A DNA stretch of 64,000 nt from Adonisia turfae CCMR0081 (GTDB taxonomy: Bacteria; Cyanobacteriota; Cyanobacteriia; Phormidesmidales; Phormidesmidaceae): the NCBI RefSeq assembly GCF_011009555.1, contig NZ_QXHD01000004.1:5968536-6032535 (forward strand), read 5' to 3'. The notes under the pieces are model-generated. The model was not told where the DNA came from, did no database searches, and saw nothing but the letters and a program-made list of their open reading frames with translations. Made by a program: the position numbers and the translations under genes. This document shows positions 8,725 through 16,807 of the stretch, one piece after another. Each line of letters begins with the position of its first letter. The first letter of the stretch is position 1.

Positions 8725-8904
8725 ATGTCCATCATTCGCTCCTACGTTATTCCGTTTCTGATTTTGCTCGTCTTTCTAGTGGCGATGGTGGCTGTTAGTG
8801 CGCGAATCTGGCTGCCGAGCGACATGCTGGCCCCAGCTCCCATGGATGGTGATGACCTGGCTATGATGGGTAAAGCCCTACTGCTGAATGGATTTGGAGT
8901 TTGA
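8725..8904 (+). CDS. Short single-span membrane protein
   Basis: A 59-codon ORF that begins MSIIRSYVIPFLILLVF and ends LLLNGFGV. Residues 7-28 form a strong transmembrane helix, followed by the Pro/Asp/Met-rich segment WLPSDMLAPAPMDGDD. Its stop overlaps the next gene's start by 17 bases, a sign of translational coupling, and it sits 80 bases after the symporter. Function unknown; the membrane helix, tight overlap and orderly composition argue that it is real. It could be an accessory peptide of the symporter or of the acetyltransferase. Confidence 0.6.
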   Translation: MSIIRSYVIPFLILLVFLVAMVAVSARIWLPSDMLAPAPMDGDDLAMMGKALLLNGFGV

Positions 8905-9385
8905 TTGGCCCCCAGGGTATCGCTTAGTTCAAGGATCTAGTTTGGATCGGGCAAGGTTGCTTGCCACCATGGGTAATGCCTATGCAGAATTAGGTGCTAC
9001 CCAGCTAGGCCATTTGACGAAAACCGTTGAACTATATCTTGAAGGCCCTTCAGCCCTGTGGTGGTTAGAGAAGTCGGAGAGCGGTGCTCGTGTCGGTTTC
9101 ACGGCTACTACTACGGGAGAATCCTTGGGCTGTCTATGGTTAGGGCAATCTATGAATCAGTTAACCGGGGCATTGCAGGCCTATATTTATCTGGTCTATG
9201 TCTCCCCTGGCTACCGCCGCCAAGGCCTGGGTCGTCAGCTGATGCAATACGCCAAAAACTGGGCCAAGGCTCAAGGCTATGACCAGCTTAGCCTTCAGGT
9301 ATTTACAGATAATTTAGCTGCCCTCAGCCTTTACAACAGCCTAGGTTATGAGTCTAAGGCGACGCTGTTAACATTAGACCTATAG
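8888..9385 (+). CDS. GNAT-family N-acetyltransferase
   Basis: 165 residues with the GNAT fold: beta strand AYIYLVYVSPGYRRQGLGRQLM contains the acetyl-CoA pyrophosphate loop (R-R-Q-G-L-G-R), followed by the LSLQVFTDNLAALSLYNSLGYE segment that closes the acyl-CoA site. This most resembles small RimI-type acetyltransferases of proteins or amino acids; the substrate is unknown. The start codon lies inside the preceding membrane-peptide ORF, so the two are likely translated together. Confidence 0.85.
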   Translation: MDLEFDWPPGYRLVQGSSLDRARLLATMGNAYAELGATQLGHLTKTVELYLEGPSALWWLEKSESGARVGFTATTTGESLGCLWLGQSMNQLTGALQAYIYLVYVSPGYRRQGLGRQLMQYAKNWAKAQGYDQLSLQVFTDNLAALSLYNSLGYESKATLLTLDL

Positions 9386-9424
9386 CGTAAAAGCTGCTCT
9401 TTGAGACTCTACTATGCCCGTAGC

Positions 9425-9916
9425 CTAACGATAATTTTGGAATTGCAAAGCAACGGGCCAATCTTCTTGCTTAATTAGCTGAATTGCATTTTGCAAATCA
9501 TCCTTGGACTTAGCTGAAATTCGCACTGCATCCCCTTGAATCGATGCTTGAACCTTTTTCAGGTTGTCACGAATCATCTTGGAGATTTTTTTTGCAACCT
9601 CCTGGCTTAAGCCCTTTTTCAACTCAATATCCTGGCGCACACGATTGCCACTGGCCGCATCAATATTGCCAAAGTCGAAAATCTTCATAGATAGATTTCG
9701 CCGGGCGGCTTTGGTCTGAATCAGCGTATGCACTGCTTCAAGGGTCATTTCACTGGCGGTTTCAATGGCAATATTGGTCTCACCTAAGTCCAGCGTGGTT
9801 TTAGTATCTTTGAGGTCGTAGCGGCTTTTTAGTTCACGACGTACCTGATCAAGGGCATTGACTAGTTCTTGACGGTCAAAATCGCTGACCACATCAAATG
9901 AATAGGTAGAAGCCAT
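9425..9916 (-). CDS. yajQ: YajQ-family nucleotide-binding protein
   Basis: A UPF0234/DUF520 protein of about 163 residues beginning MASTYSFDVVSDFDRQELVNALDQ, which is the usual start of the family, so I prefer the ATG at 9916 over the TTG at 9922. The family has two RNP-like alpha/beta domains; conserved blocks DLGETNIAIE, MKIFDFGNIDAASG and KIRDNLKKVQASIQGDAVRIS-like segments are visible. Members bind cyclic di-GMP or tRNA/GTP in other bacteria. The gene converges on the acetyltransferase. Confidence 0.93.
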   Translation of the reverse strand: MASTYSFDVVSDFDRQELVNALDQVRRELKSRYDLKDTKTTLDLGETNIAIETASEMTLEAVHTLIQTKAARRNLSMKIFDFGNIDAASGNRVRQDIELKKGLSQEVAKKISKMIRDNLKKVQASIQGDAVRISAKSKDDLQNAIQLIKQEDWPVALQFQNYR

Positions 9917-9948
9917 TAGCAAGGTGAATGGAGAGTATTAGGCCGTAG

Positions 9949-9965
9949 GGTGGGCATTGCCCACC
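9949..9965. repeat. Short GC palindrome upstream of yajQ
   Basis: ggtgggca and tgcccacc pair around one central T, directly followed by atctagagat. It lies between yajQ and the MAPEG gene, both on the minus strand, and could be a terminator stem for the MAPEG transcript or a copy of a dispersed palindrome, since TGGGCATTGCCCA-type elements are common in cyanobacterial intergenic DNA. Confidence 0.5.
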
Positions 9966-9995
9966 ATCTAGAGATGGAAAGCGCGAGGCTAAAAA

Positions 9996-10433
9996 CTATT
10001 GTAGCCAGATGGTTTTACAACTCATGAAATAGAGGCTGAAGATGCTGAGACTACCGATGCCAAACATTAGCGATCGCAACGATGCCACATTCAGAATGTA
10101 AAATACCGAAAACAGCAGCCGAGCAACTAGATAAGCGACAACAGCTGATAGCGCAGCCGTACTGTCTTGCCCTGTAATGTAGGCCATGACAGCAGCTGGA
10201 GAATAGATAATAAATGACTCAAACGAATTTTGATGGGCCCAGTTAGCCCGCATCGCATAGTTCGGTAGCTTATCCGTATAAAAGCGTGGACGAGCCAAAG
10301 CCTCTATGGGATCGTCCATAGATTGAGCTAACTTAACTCGCTCTGAAGCCACCACCAGGTAGGGCACATAAATTAGAAAGGCCGCCACTGGCAGACTATA
10401 CAAAAAAAGATTAGGCAGGGATAGTAAGCTCAC
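9996..10433 (-). CDS. MAPEG-family membrane protein
   Basis: 145 residues with four hydrophobic helices and the family signature RANWAHQNSFESFIIY in the second helix region, preceded by ARPRFYTDKLPNYAM. MAPEG proteins include glutathione S-transferases and leukotriene synthases in eukaryotes; the bacterial branch is largely uncharacterised, so the activity here is open. The start is a GTG at 10433 (GGA a few bases upstream). Confidence 0.85.
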   Translation of the reverse strand: MSLLSLPNLFLYSLPVAAFLIYVPYLVVASERVKLAQSMDDPIEALARPRFYTDKLPNYAMRANWAHQNSFESFIIYSPAAVMAYITGQDSTAALSAVVAYLVARLLFSVFYILNVASLRSLMFGIGSLSIFSLYFMSCKTIWLQ

Positions 10434-10550
10434 AGATCCAGTGTTCTAGCATTAATAAGGAAATGATTCAGGTCATAAAGCTTCAGATTCATGACCAACG
10501 ACTTACCTAGAGATAGTCATCTATAGACAATTGGATAGGACCTCACCGTC

Positions 10551-11066
10551 CTAATCAAAATAGAACAGCGTTACAATCTTGCGCTGTTCCTCAGCATCCT
10601 TACAGGTTTGCAACAGTGTATTACTGTCATGAAATGCAAAACAGATCAGTTGTTGACAGCGGGAAATAATTTCTTGGTTGCAGAGTGAACTGGCCTCTGC
10701 CAGCTCTAGTCGATCATTAGCCGAATTTTCAACCAGGTGAATCACTGAATCCAGCTGTTCACGAGATTCACGCGGTTGACGTTCTAAACTTTGCGGCAGA
10801 ATAACCGTCAGCAAGTTCGGATCTGCCTTCATTGCCCCACGGATGGCTGCGGCATTAGTCCCAGTCGCCCCAGAGGTCAACAGACGATTGCCGCCAAGTA
10901 CCAATGCGTAGCTCATGAGCTCAATGAGGCGCAAATGGGTAATAGGTACATGTCTGGAACCCAAGATAGCAATGCGCTTAGAGCCAGACTGCTGAATGGC
11001 AGCAAGCTCCTGCAAAAAATCATCTACCTTAAGCGATTCGATGGGAGTATCAAGGGACTGACTCAA
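10551..11066 (-). CDS. DprA-like Rossmann-fold (SLOG-type) protein
   Basis: 171 residues. A single nucleotide-binding Rossmann core is visible: SKRIAILGSRHVPI, then LLTSGATGTNAAAIRG (the glycine-rich loop), then LLTVILPQSLERQPRESRE. Cyanobacterial proteins of this kind are usually annotated as DNA recombination-mediator protein A-like, but this one is only half the length of DprA and lacks its winged-helix tail, so a nucleotide-binding SLOG-type role is equally possible. The start is probably the TTG at 11066; no good ribosome binding site is visible. Confidence 0.6.
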   Translation of the reverse strand: MSQSLDTPIESLKVDDFLQELAAIQQSGSKRIAILGSRHVPITHLRLIELMSYALVLGGNRLLTSGATGTNAAAIRGAMKADPNLLTVILPQSLERQPRESREQLDSVIHLVENSANDRLELAEASSLCNQEIISRCQQLICFAFHDSNTLLQTCKDAEEQRKIVTLFYFD

Positions 11067-11175
11067 GGGTTTATATAGTTTTAATGAAGGGACTGGCCAA
11101 TTCTACCAAACCCTTGTCCCCAAGCCTTGATATCCATAATTTCTGACTGACTTCTAATGGCTTCCTAGGTCAGCC

Positions 11176-12261
11176 TTAAGCCGTTACCGCCGGTGATGAC
11201 AAATTTAACTCAGCCATGAGTCTATCTACATCAAAGTGTTGTTCCATCAGTAATTGAATGCATTGCACCTTAATAGGCTCCTGCAATCGAACTTCCTGAA
11301 ATGACTTCTCAATGATTTCGACCGTCGTCAGGGTATCTAGGTCAACTGACAAGATGGGGACTTCTAGATCTTGAGCACGGCTAGTGATATCTGGGCGCGG
11401 AGCAATATGTCCTGTCAAGATCAGGCACTGGGTCGACGTTTCCAAAGCAGCCAGCTGAATATCAGCCCGGTCACCACCCGTAATAACGGCCATATTGTCA
11501 GCTTTGCGGAAATACTTGAGGGCCGAGTTGACGTTCATGGCTCCAATGCTTAAGCTCTGCACCATCAGATCCATACGCTCTTCACAGCAAAGGACCTCAG
11601 CTTTGAGTTGATGCACAAGCTCTCCGACACTGACGCTGCGCATTAGCGGAGTGCTGGGTAAAATACCCAAAACTGGTATCCCATGACGTTCGAGACAGGT
11701 CTTAACGTTGGTGTTTACATCCTGCAGTTGATCCATGGGGACATCATTAATCAAAACACCCATGAGTCGATCACCGAGCTTTTGCTTAGCAGCCAAAAGA
11801 CCATCAACAATCAACACAGAATGAAATCTTGCCACCAGCATGACTTGAGCTTCGGTTACCTTCGCTAGCTGAGTGAGCGACAAGCCAAACAACGTCCCTT
11901 CCTCGAGGGTGCCTGGTCCTTCAATCAGCAATAGATCTTCCCCTTGACCACCTAGATATGTAGCCATTTGTTGGGGGTCGATCGCAGAGTTTTCTTCCGT
12001 CAACTGTTTCTGGATTGTCTGCGCATCCAGAGATAGCAGCGTTGGACGCAGCCGCGATGTCGGTAGCTCTAAAATTTTGGAAATGAATCGAACATCTTCA
12101 TCGATACCAGCCTCATCGCTAGGACAAGTACCAACGGGTTTGGCATAGGCGATATCAATACCGCGATCCTGAAGCTGCAAGGCCAACCCGGTTATGGTGG
12201 CCGACTTGCCGCTGTAGGGCTCTGTTGAGCCAATCAGCAGGTGCTTTGATGGATTGGGCAC
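11176..12261 (-). CDS. BioD-like / DRTGG-domain protein
   Basis: The N-terminal domain is a P-loop ATPase of the dethiobiotin-synthetase fold: HLLIGSTEPYSGKSATITG at residues 7-25, with AYAKPVGTCPS and LLLIEGPGTLEEG downstream. The C-terminal half is a DRTGG domain (AVITGGDRADIQLAAL, CLILTGHIAP). The same two domains form the N-terminal region of long phosphotransacetylases, but no acetyltransferase domain follows here, so a regulatory or nucleotide-sensing role is more likely. I chose the GTG at 12261 because AGGAG lies 7 bases upstream, giving 361 residues. Confidence 0.82.
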   Translation of the reverse strand: MPNPSKHLLIGSTEPYSGKSATITGLALQLQDRGIDIAYAKPVGTCPSDEAGIDEDVRFISKILELPTSRLRPTLLSLDAQTIQKQLTEENSAIDPQQMATYLGGQGEDLLLIEGPGTLEEGTLFGLSLTQLAKVTEAQVMLVARFHSVLIVDGLLAAKQKLGDRLMGVLINDVPMDQLQDVNTNVKTCLERHGIPVLGILPSTPLMRSVSVGELVHQLKAEVLCCEERMDLMVQSLSIGAMNVNSALKYFRKADNMAVITGGDRADIQLAALETSTQCLILTGHIAPRPDITSRAQDLEVPILSVDLDTLTTVEIIEKSFQEVRLQEPIKVQCIQLLMEQHFDVDRLMAELNLSSPAVTA

Positions 12262-12387
12262 ACTATAACTCCTAACTACCAATAGGGCTACCCCCCATTG
12301 TGCCATGGAGAGCTGTTCGCAATTGGACAAAACCTTAACTTTTACCGAAGTGTTTTGATTAGGTGCTTAACATGTTCAGGGCCTAAA

Positions 12388-12431
12388 AATAAGCGTCGTG
12401 CAGTTGACTACAGTACTACACGACGCTTATT
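12388..12431 (-). terminator. Terminator hairpin of the EbsA-like gene
   Basis: Perfect 13-bp arms at 12388-12400 and 12419-12431 (aataagcgtcgtg/cacgacgcttatt) with an 18-base loop. Read on the minus strand it lies downstream of the gene ending at 12495 and is followed by a short T-run (ttatttttagg), as in intrinsic terminators. Confidence 0.75.
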
Positions 12432-12494
12432 GGTATATGACTTAAATCAGGTTGAGGGCTTAGTGAACACCGAACTCATTAGCGGTGCCATAAC

Positions 12495-12869
12495 TTACTC
12501 ATCCATTCTTAGCAGCCTGCGGTAAAAGGATTTGGAAAAGTCAGGAGACCGCTTTAGACGCATAGCAGTCACTACATCGATTAGAAAATCAACAAATTCA
12601 AAGGTGGCCATGGTGATTTCATAGGTTAGTTCGGCATCACCATCAAATTGCATCCGACATTGAGTTAAGTCAGCAGGCAACATTGACACATTCCAGGTTG
12701 CTAAAAAGGCAATGCTTTCACCGCCTTCGATCCGGCGCTCCCCTTCAAGGTTTCCACGTTTATAAAGGCCAATGGCATAGGGGAGAGCCTTACGTTTATT
12801 GCCCTGGTAATAGGGCATATAAACACCGACATCTTGTTTGGGAGCGGGCTGAATGTCTGCAATAGGCAT
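12495..12869 (-). CDS. ebsA: EbsA-like type IV pilus accessory protein
   Basis: 124 residues, soluble. The run KQDVGVYMPYYQGNKRKALP, then GLYKRGNLEGERRIEGG, FLATWNVSMLP and FYRRLLRMDE match my recollection of cyanobacterial EbsA, a protein that binds PilB and Hfq and is needed for type IV pili and for suppressing biofilm formation in Synechococcus elongatus. Identification is from memory of the family and should be checked. The first ATG is at 12869; an upstream TTG at 12896 is possible. No pilus genes are next to it. Confidence 0.55.
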   Translation of the reverse strand: MPIADIQPAPKQDVGVYMPYYQGNKRKALPYAIGLYKRGNLEGERRIEGGESIAFLATWNVSMLPADLTQCRMQFDGDAELTYEITMATFEFVDFLIDVVTAMRLKRSPDFSKSFYRRLLRMDE

Positions 12870-13170
12870 GGCGTTTAGCAGTGGAATCTGTCTCAAGACA
12901 TAGTGAACTTAGGCAAATAGAGGCGTCAAGTAAACGCCTCTAGGTCTGGCTAGACCTTGGTTCTTATCTGTTGCAGGGGCGCAGCGCGTCAGTAACCAAG
13001 ATGTCTGCAACTTAATTCTGCCGAGCACTAGTGTACCCACAGAAACCTTTGCCTCAAGCACCTCAAAATAAGAGGATTTCAGAGAAGGTGTGTCTAAAGA
13101 AGATACTGTGTAACAGATTTTAATAAGATATTAATAACCTGTAACCCAACAACCCTATTACACGGAACCT
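12870..13170. promoter_or_regulatory. Divergent region between EbsA-like and glycosyltransferase genes
   Basis: 301 bases. The part near 13110-13150 is AT-rich (taacagattttaataagatattaataacc) and probably carries the promoter of the rightward glycosyltransferase gene. I see no convincing operator, riboswitch or small ORF. Confidence 0.35.
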
Positions 13171-14505
13171 ATGGCGATTGAAACGGTATCTGATGTTTTA
13201 CTGGATGATCTTTCGGAGGGACGTCGCCTGAAAGCTTTGGCTGCTTTAGTGTTTCTGTGGAGTGTAACGGTGATGTTGCACTGGGCAATGTGGGGCGCGC
13301 AAGTGGTTTGGGCCGTTACTGGGCTGGTTGCACTTTATATGGTGCGCATTGTGAGTGCTAATGCTACTTATGCCATTAGCCCTAATCGGGCTGCCGTACC
13401 GTCTGCATTGGCTGAACCGGACTGTCCGCCTGTTTCCCTGCTAGTGGCCGCTAAAAATGAAGAGGCTGTCATTGCCCATTTAGTGGAGTCTCTCTGTAAT
13501 TTGGACTACCCCGAAGATCGTTATGAGCTTTGGGTAATTGACGATAACAGTGATGATGATACCGGCAGAATATTGGACGAGTTAACCCATGAGTATCCCA
13601 GGTTAAGGGTTCTGCACCGTGGCCCAGAGGCAACTGGAGGCAAGTCTGGTGCGCTTAACTTGGCTTGGCCAAGGGCTACCGGAGAAATTTTGGCTGTATT
13701 TGATGCTGATGCTCAGGTCCCTGCTGATTTATTGCGTCGAGTGGTGCCGCTATTTGCCAATGATCGCACTGGGGCAATTCAAGTGCGCAAGTCCATTGTT
13801 AACAGTGCCACTAATTTTTGGACCCAGGGGCAAGCTGCTGAAATGGCTTTAGATCGTTACTACCAGGAGCAAAGGTCAGCCCGCTGTGGCATTGGAGAAC
13901 TGCGGGGCAATGGTCAGTTTGTGCGCCATACGACCATCGCTCAATGTGGTGGATGGAATGAAATGACCATTACCGATGATTTAGATCTGACCGTTCAGTT
14001 GCATCTACATCAGTGGAATATTGGTTTTTTGGATATGCCAACTGTGGGTGAAGAAGGGGTGACTAGCGGTGTCGCTCTCTGGCATCAGCGTAATCGCTGG
14101 GCTGAGGGGGGCTATCAGCGTTATTTAGATTACTGGCGGTTACTTGTCCGCAATCGGCTGGGCTGGAATAAGTCCGTTGATATGCTGATGTATTGGATAT
14201 TGCAATATATGTTGCCGATTGTGGCACTGCCAGACTTTATTGTTGCGATCGCACTGCGCCAGCCACCTGTGTTTGCTCCCCTAACGACTTTGGCGGTTGG
14301 TGTATCGTATTGGGGAATGACCATGGGCATATACCGCACTCAAAACGTATCATTACCCATGGCAATGGTGCGGGCAATTAAAGGCACCTTATATATGACC
14401 CATTGGGTTGTGGTTATGGCTTTTGCAACGACCCGTATGGCTGTACGACCAAAGCGGCTGAAGTGGGTCAAGACTATCCACGCTGGTGAAACGGCCAGTG
14501 CCTAA
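13171..14505 (+). CDS. mgdA: GT2 glycosyltransferase, probable monoglucosyldiacylglycerol synthase
   Basis: A 444-residue membrane glycosyltransferase. Two N-terminal helices (residues 20-65) precede the catalytic domain with D,D,D,QxxRW: DDNSDDD at 124-130, FDADAQ at 177-182, ITDDLD at 267-272 and QRNRW at 306-310; three or four helices close the protein. The segments ATGGKSGALN, ELRGNGQFV and WHQRNRWAEGGYQRYLDYWR match cyanobacterial MgdA (Sll1377 in Synechocystis), which makes the glucolipid precursor of thylakoid galactolipids. Other GT2 members remain possible. It is divergent from the EbsA-like gene and ends at a strong terminator. Confidence 0.72.
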   Translation: MAIETVSDVLLDDLSEGRRLKALAALVFLWSVTVMLHWAMWGAQVVWAVTGLVALYMVRIVSANATYAISPNRAAVPSALAEPDCPPVSLLVAAKNEEAVIAHLVESLCNLDYPEDRYELWVIDDNSDDDTGRILDELTHEYPRLRVLHRGPEATGGKSGALNLAWPRATGEILAVFDADAQVPADLLRRVVPLFANDRTGAIQVRKSIVNSATNFWTQGQAAEMALDRYYQEQRSARCGIGELRGNGQFVRHTTIAQCGGWNEMTITDDLDLTVQLHLHQWNIGFLDMPTVGEEGVTSGVALWHQRNRWAEGGYQRYLDYWRLLVRNRLGWNKSVDMLMYWILQYMLPIVALPDFIVAIALRQPPVFAPLTTLAVGVSYWGMTMGIYRTQNVSLPMAMVRAIKGTLYMTHWVVVMAFATTRMAVRPKRLKWVKTIHAGETASA

Positions 14506-14566
14506 TGGGTGAAGCCGACTTTATAAAATAAAGACTGGCGTAAAGACTGGCGTTATGAGTCTAAAG

Positions 14567-14600
14567 AAAACGTTGCAATGCTTATATCGCAACGTTTTTT
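14567..14600 (+). terminator. Intrinsic terminator of the glycosyltransferase gene
   Basis: Stem aaaacgttgc (14567-14576) / gcaacgtttt (14589-14598) followed by T-rich sequence (tttttt, then a second cgtttttt). It lies 61 bases after the stop codon. A 12-base tandem repeat (taaagactggcg, twice) sits just before it. Confidence 0.8.
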
Positions 14601-14664
14601 CACGTTTTTTACTGACTAAATCGGTTAGCGTTGGGACATACCCATCTATTATCTGGTTTAATCC

Positions 14665-15207
14665 ATGACACATTTCACGTTGTCGCTACCCAAGCTGTCT
14701 CCACGACAGTTTGCTTGGGATAGTGCTGTTCTCTTTCTTGCAGTTTTTTGGATTGGTGGTAGCCTGATTCTCGATTTTGTGGTCATGCCGATGCTTTATA
14801 TGAATGGCATGATGACTGCTCCGGGGTTTGCCAGTGCTGGCTACAGTTTATTTGAGCTCTTCAACCATGTGGAAATGCTTTTATCAGGGTTGATCTTAAC
14901 TGGGGTGTTGGCCATGCGCCAGGCCCATGCTGAATACTCCGTTGAGGTTAGCGGCAGCCGTAGCCGATGGGCGTTGCTGTTGGCGATTAGTTTGGTCGCG
15001 ATCGCTCTGACCTATACCTATGTATTGACTCCCTACATAGGCTCTATTGGCATTGTTTTGGATATGCCAGGGACCATTCACATCATTCCCCATGCCATGG
15101 TCTGGATCCATGGAATTTACTGGGGTTTGGAAGCTATCAAAGTATTGATTCTTGGATTTCTATTGCGTCTGTGCTATGTCGATATTGCTGCTCAGTTTAG
15201 TGAGTAA
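14665..15207 (+). CDS. Four-helix membrane protein, unknown function (DUF4149-like?)
   Basis: 180 residues with four hydrophobic segments near 20-45, 60-82, 100-120 and 140-170, and a short soluble loop. It contains conserved-looking small-residue and Met-rich helix faces (GSLILDFVVMPMLYMNGMM). The arrangement resembles DUF4149 (TMEM205-like) proteins of cyanobacteria, but I am not certain. It converges on the UPF0016 pair with 11 bases between the stops. Confidence 0.5.
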   Translation: MTHFTLSLPKLSPRQFAWDSAVLFLAVFWIGGSLILDFVVMPMLYMNGMMTAPGFASAGYSLFELFNHVEMLLSGLILTGVLAMRQAHAEYSVEVSGSRSRWALLLAISLVAIALTYTYVLTPYIGSIGIVLDMPGTIHIIPHAMVWIHGIYWGLEAIKVLILGFLLRLCYVDIAAQFSE

Positions 15208-15218
15208 CGTGAGTCAGC

Positions 15219-15509
15219 CTATCCGTCGGTTTCCCCATCAGGCCACAGTAAGCGGATTGCTAGTAGTGCAAACCCAATAGCTGCAGCGCCTTTAACAATT
15301 TGCGTTGGTAATATTTGTGCTGTGCCTTCTCCCAATAAAACCCCTAGAAAGCTAGCGAACACCAGGGCACTGGCAGTCCCCAAAAATACGGCCTTAGGTG
15401 ATGACGAGCTACCCCCTAAGGCAATGGCTGCCAGCTGACTCTTATCACCTAATTCTGATAGGAAGACGGTGATAAAGCTAACGCTGAGTAAGTTCCAATC
15501 AAATGACAT
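15219..15509 (-). CDS. Half-size UPF0016 (GDT1/TMEM165) cation exporter subunit B
   Basis: 96 residues, three helices, with the family signature ELGDKSQLAAIAL at residues 19-31. The family exports Mn2+ or Ca2+; the acidic residue and Lys of E-x-G-D-K-(S/T) line the ion path. Full-length members have two such motifs in one chain, while here each chain has one. It follows the other half after 15 bases on the same strand, so the two are surely co-transcribed and likely form a heterodimer that makes one transporter. Confidence 0.88.
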   Translation of the reverse strand: MSFDWNLLSVSFITVFLSELGDKSQLAAIALGGSSSSPKAVFLGTASALVFASFLGVLLGEGTAQILPTQIVKGAAAIGFALLAIRLLWPDGETDG

Positions 15510-15524
15510 GATGGCAATAATTCT

Positions 15525-15890
15525 CTAAAGACCAATAACTTCAGCCGTTAAGCCGACGGAAATAATTAGGAGTAAAATCCCAGCTAAGGTGTCCAAGGTT
15601 TCAGGGGAAATCCGACGCGCTAACCATTGGCCCACTATTACTCCCACGAGGCTCGTTGAAATCAAAGCTAACGCTGCTCCTACAAATACCGTAAGTGGCT
15701 TGTGGGATTCAGCGCTAATTAACAAGGTTGCAACCTGTGTTTTGTCTCCCAATTCCGCCAGAAAAATTGTGACGAATGTTGAAAGAAAGACGCCCCAAAA
15801 GCTTGCTTTGGCTTGGGGCGTCTTTTTTGTGGGCTGCTCAGTGCCCGTAGGCTGTATGGAGGTGGAGGATGTCACAGAGAAGTCTTTCAT
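15525..15890 (-). CDS. Half-size UPF0016 (GDT1/TMEM165) cation exporter subunit A
   Basis: 121 residues. A 30-residue polar N-terminus precedes three helices with the motif ELGDKTQVATLLIS at about 46-59. In Synechocystis the full-length relative (Mnx/SynPAM71) moves Mn2+ out of the cytoplasm into the thylakoid lumen or periplasm, which protects against Mn toxicity and supplies photosystem II. It is the first gene of the pair. I looked for a yybP-ykoY Mn2+ riboswitch in its leader and did not recognise one. Confidence 0.88.
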   Translation of the reverse strand: MKDFSVTSSTSIQPTGTEQPTKKTPQAKASFWGVFLSTFVTIFLAELGDKTQVATLLISAESHKPLTVFVGAALALISTSLVGVIVGQWLARRISPETLDTLAGILLLIISVGLTAEVIGL

Positions 15891-15957
15891 ATTTGCTTCA
15901 TTATCTGTCAGGAAGATTGCAAGAGCAAGGGTTAGGAGAACTATGAGCTATGTTTTT

Positions 15958-16010
15958 TAGCTGTCTAAAGTGGCATGCATGCTCACATGCCCCCCTTAAA
16001 CAGCAACTGA
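15958..16010. other. Hairpin in the leader of the UPF0016 pair
   Basis: On the minus strand the 150 bases before the first UPF0016 gene hold a stem-loop: ctgtttaa...ggcatgtgagcatgcatgcc...agacagc, with an inner palindromic part (ggcatg/catgcc). It could end the upstream YkgJ-type transcript or act in the leader; no T-run follows. Confidence 0.35.
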
Positions 16011-16037
16011 ACGCTCAAAATAAAACCATTACTTTTT

Positions 16038-16394
16038 TCAGTCTTCTATGCCGACAGCAGCTACAAACCTATCCAGTTCTTCACTTTTGTTGCCATAGAC
16101 GCCACTAATTTGTTCTTGACAGCAGTCGATGGCAAAGTCATTGAGTGCATCCTCAGTGACCCCAAACATTTGCTCAAACGTGTCCGCCTGTACACGGCAA
16201 AAGCTGGGACGCTGGTCGTAAATCTTACATACACGCTGTTCTGTGTCGTAATTGATGCACCAACCGTCTGGACCCACCAGGCCCATATAAACTTTTAGCT
16301 GTTCTGGCGTGAGATAGTCGGCTAAATTCGGTCGATCGGCTGGGGTGAGATTGCAGCAAGCACCACAGGTTTTTACACATTGCCACGTGGCCAT
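16038..16394 (-). CDS. YkgJ-family cysteine-cluster protein
   Basis: About 118 residues with a zinc- or iron-sulfur-binding set of cysteines: CVKTCGACCNL at the N-terminus, then GWCINYD, VCKIYDQRPSFCRV and DCCQEQ. This is the UPF0153/YkgJ pattern (CxxxCGxCC ... RPxxCR). The biochemical role of the family is poorly known. I chose the ATG at 16394 because AAGGA lies 10 bases upstream and the Cys motif follows at once; the longer TTG start at 16430 lacks support. Confidence 0.85.
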   Translation of the reverse strand: MATWQCVKTCGACCNLTPADRPNLADYLTPEQLKVYMGLVGPDGWCINYDTEQRVCKIYDQRPSFCRVQADTFEQMFGVTEDALNDFAIDCCQEQISGVYGNKSEELDRFVAAVGIED

Positions 16395-16585
16395 ATTGTC
16401 TTTGTCCTTAGCGGGATGAGGCTTATACAAGAATAAAGGGCCAGGGGATTAGACGTCTGACCAGGTTTGTTATCAAAGTTTTTGGAATTTTGTAAACTTT
16501 CTTAAAAGCGGTGGGATCGAACCAGGTAAAATGACGGTGCGCTTGTGTGCGCAGAGGTCACGGTTAGTTGATTATCGGAGGTTCA

Positions 16586-16729
16586 ATGGGTCTTCTGGGT
16601 ATCTTGGGTCTGGGTTTTCTCAGCAATATTGATTTTCTGGTAGTGGCTCAGCTCACTGTCTTGGCAATGGTAGTTATTTCTGGTCCAGCAATCATCTTTT
16701 TGTTGGTTGCACGAAGCGGCGATCTTTAG
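16586..16729 (+). CDS. psb30: Photosystem II protein Psb30 (Ycf12)
   Basis: A 47-codon gene with a strong ribosome binding site (ggagg 5 bases upstream of the ATG). The peptide MGLLGILGLGFLSNIDFLVV is followed by AQLTVLAMVVISGPAIIFLL and ends VARSGDL; the block Q-L-T-x-L-A-x-x-V-I-S-G-P is the Psb30/Ycf12 signature. Psb30 is a single-helix subunit at the edge of photosystem II near PsbJ/PsbE and stabilises the complex, above all in high light. It is alone and faces ispD. Confidence 0.88.
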   Translation: MGLLGILGLGFLSNIDFLVVAQLTVLAMVVISGPAIIFLLVARSGDL

Positions 16730-16733
16730 TCAT

Positions 16734-16806
16734 CATCAAGAACCCGGTTTATGTAGCAGATAAAATGCTCATGATTTCAAATTTGCTAGAAACCGGGTTC
16801 TTGATG
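16734..16806. terminator. Long-armed hairpin between psb30 and ispD
   Basis: Arms of 17 bases at 16734-16750 and 16790-16806 are exact reverse complements (core AAGAACCCGGTTT) and enclose a 39-base loop. The left arm begins 4 bases after the psb30 stop and the right arm ends 1 base before the ispD stop, so one structure could end both convergent transcripts. ACCCGGTTT arms of this kind recur in cyanobacterial genomes, so it may be a dispersed repeat used as a terminator. Confidence 0.6.
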
Positions 16807-16807
16807 G

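Noticed and set aside
15891..16037. Possible Mn2+ (yybP-ykoY) riboswitch upstream of the UPF0016 pair
   Set aside because: I could not find the conserved loops; only an ordinary stem-loop is seen.
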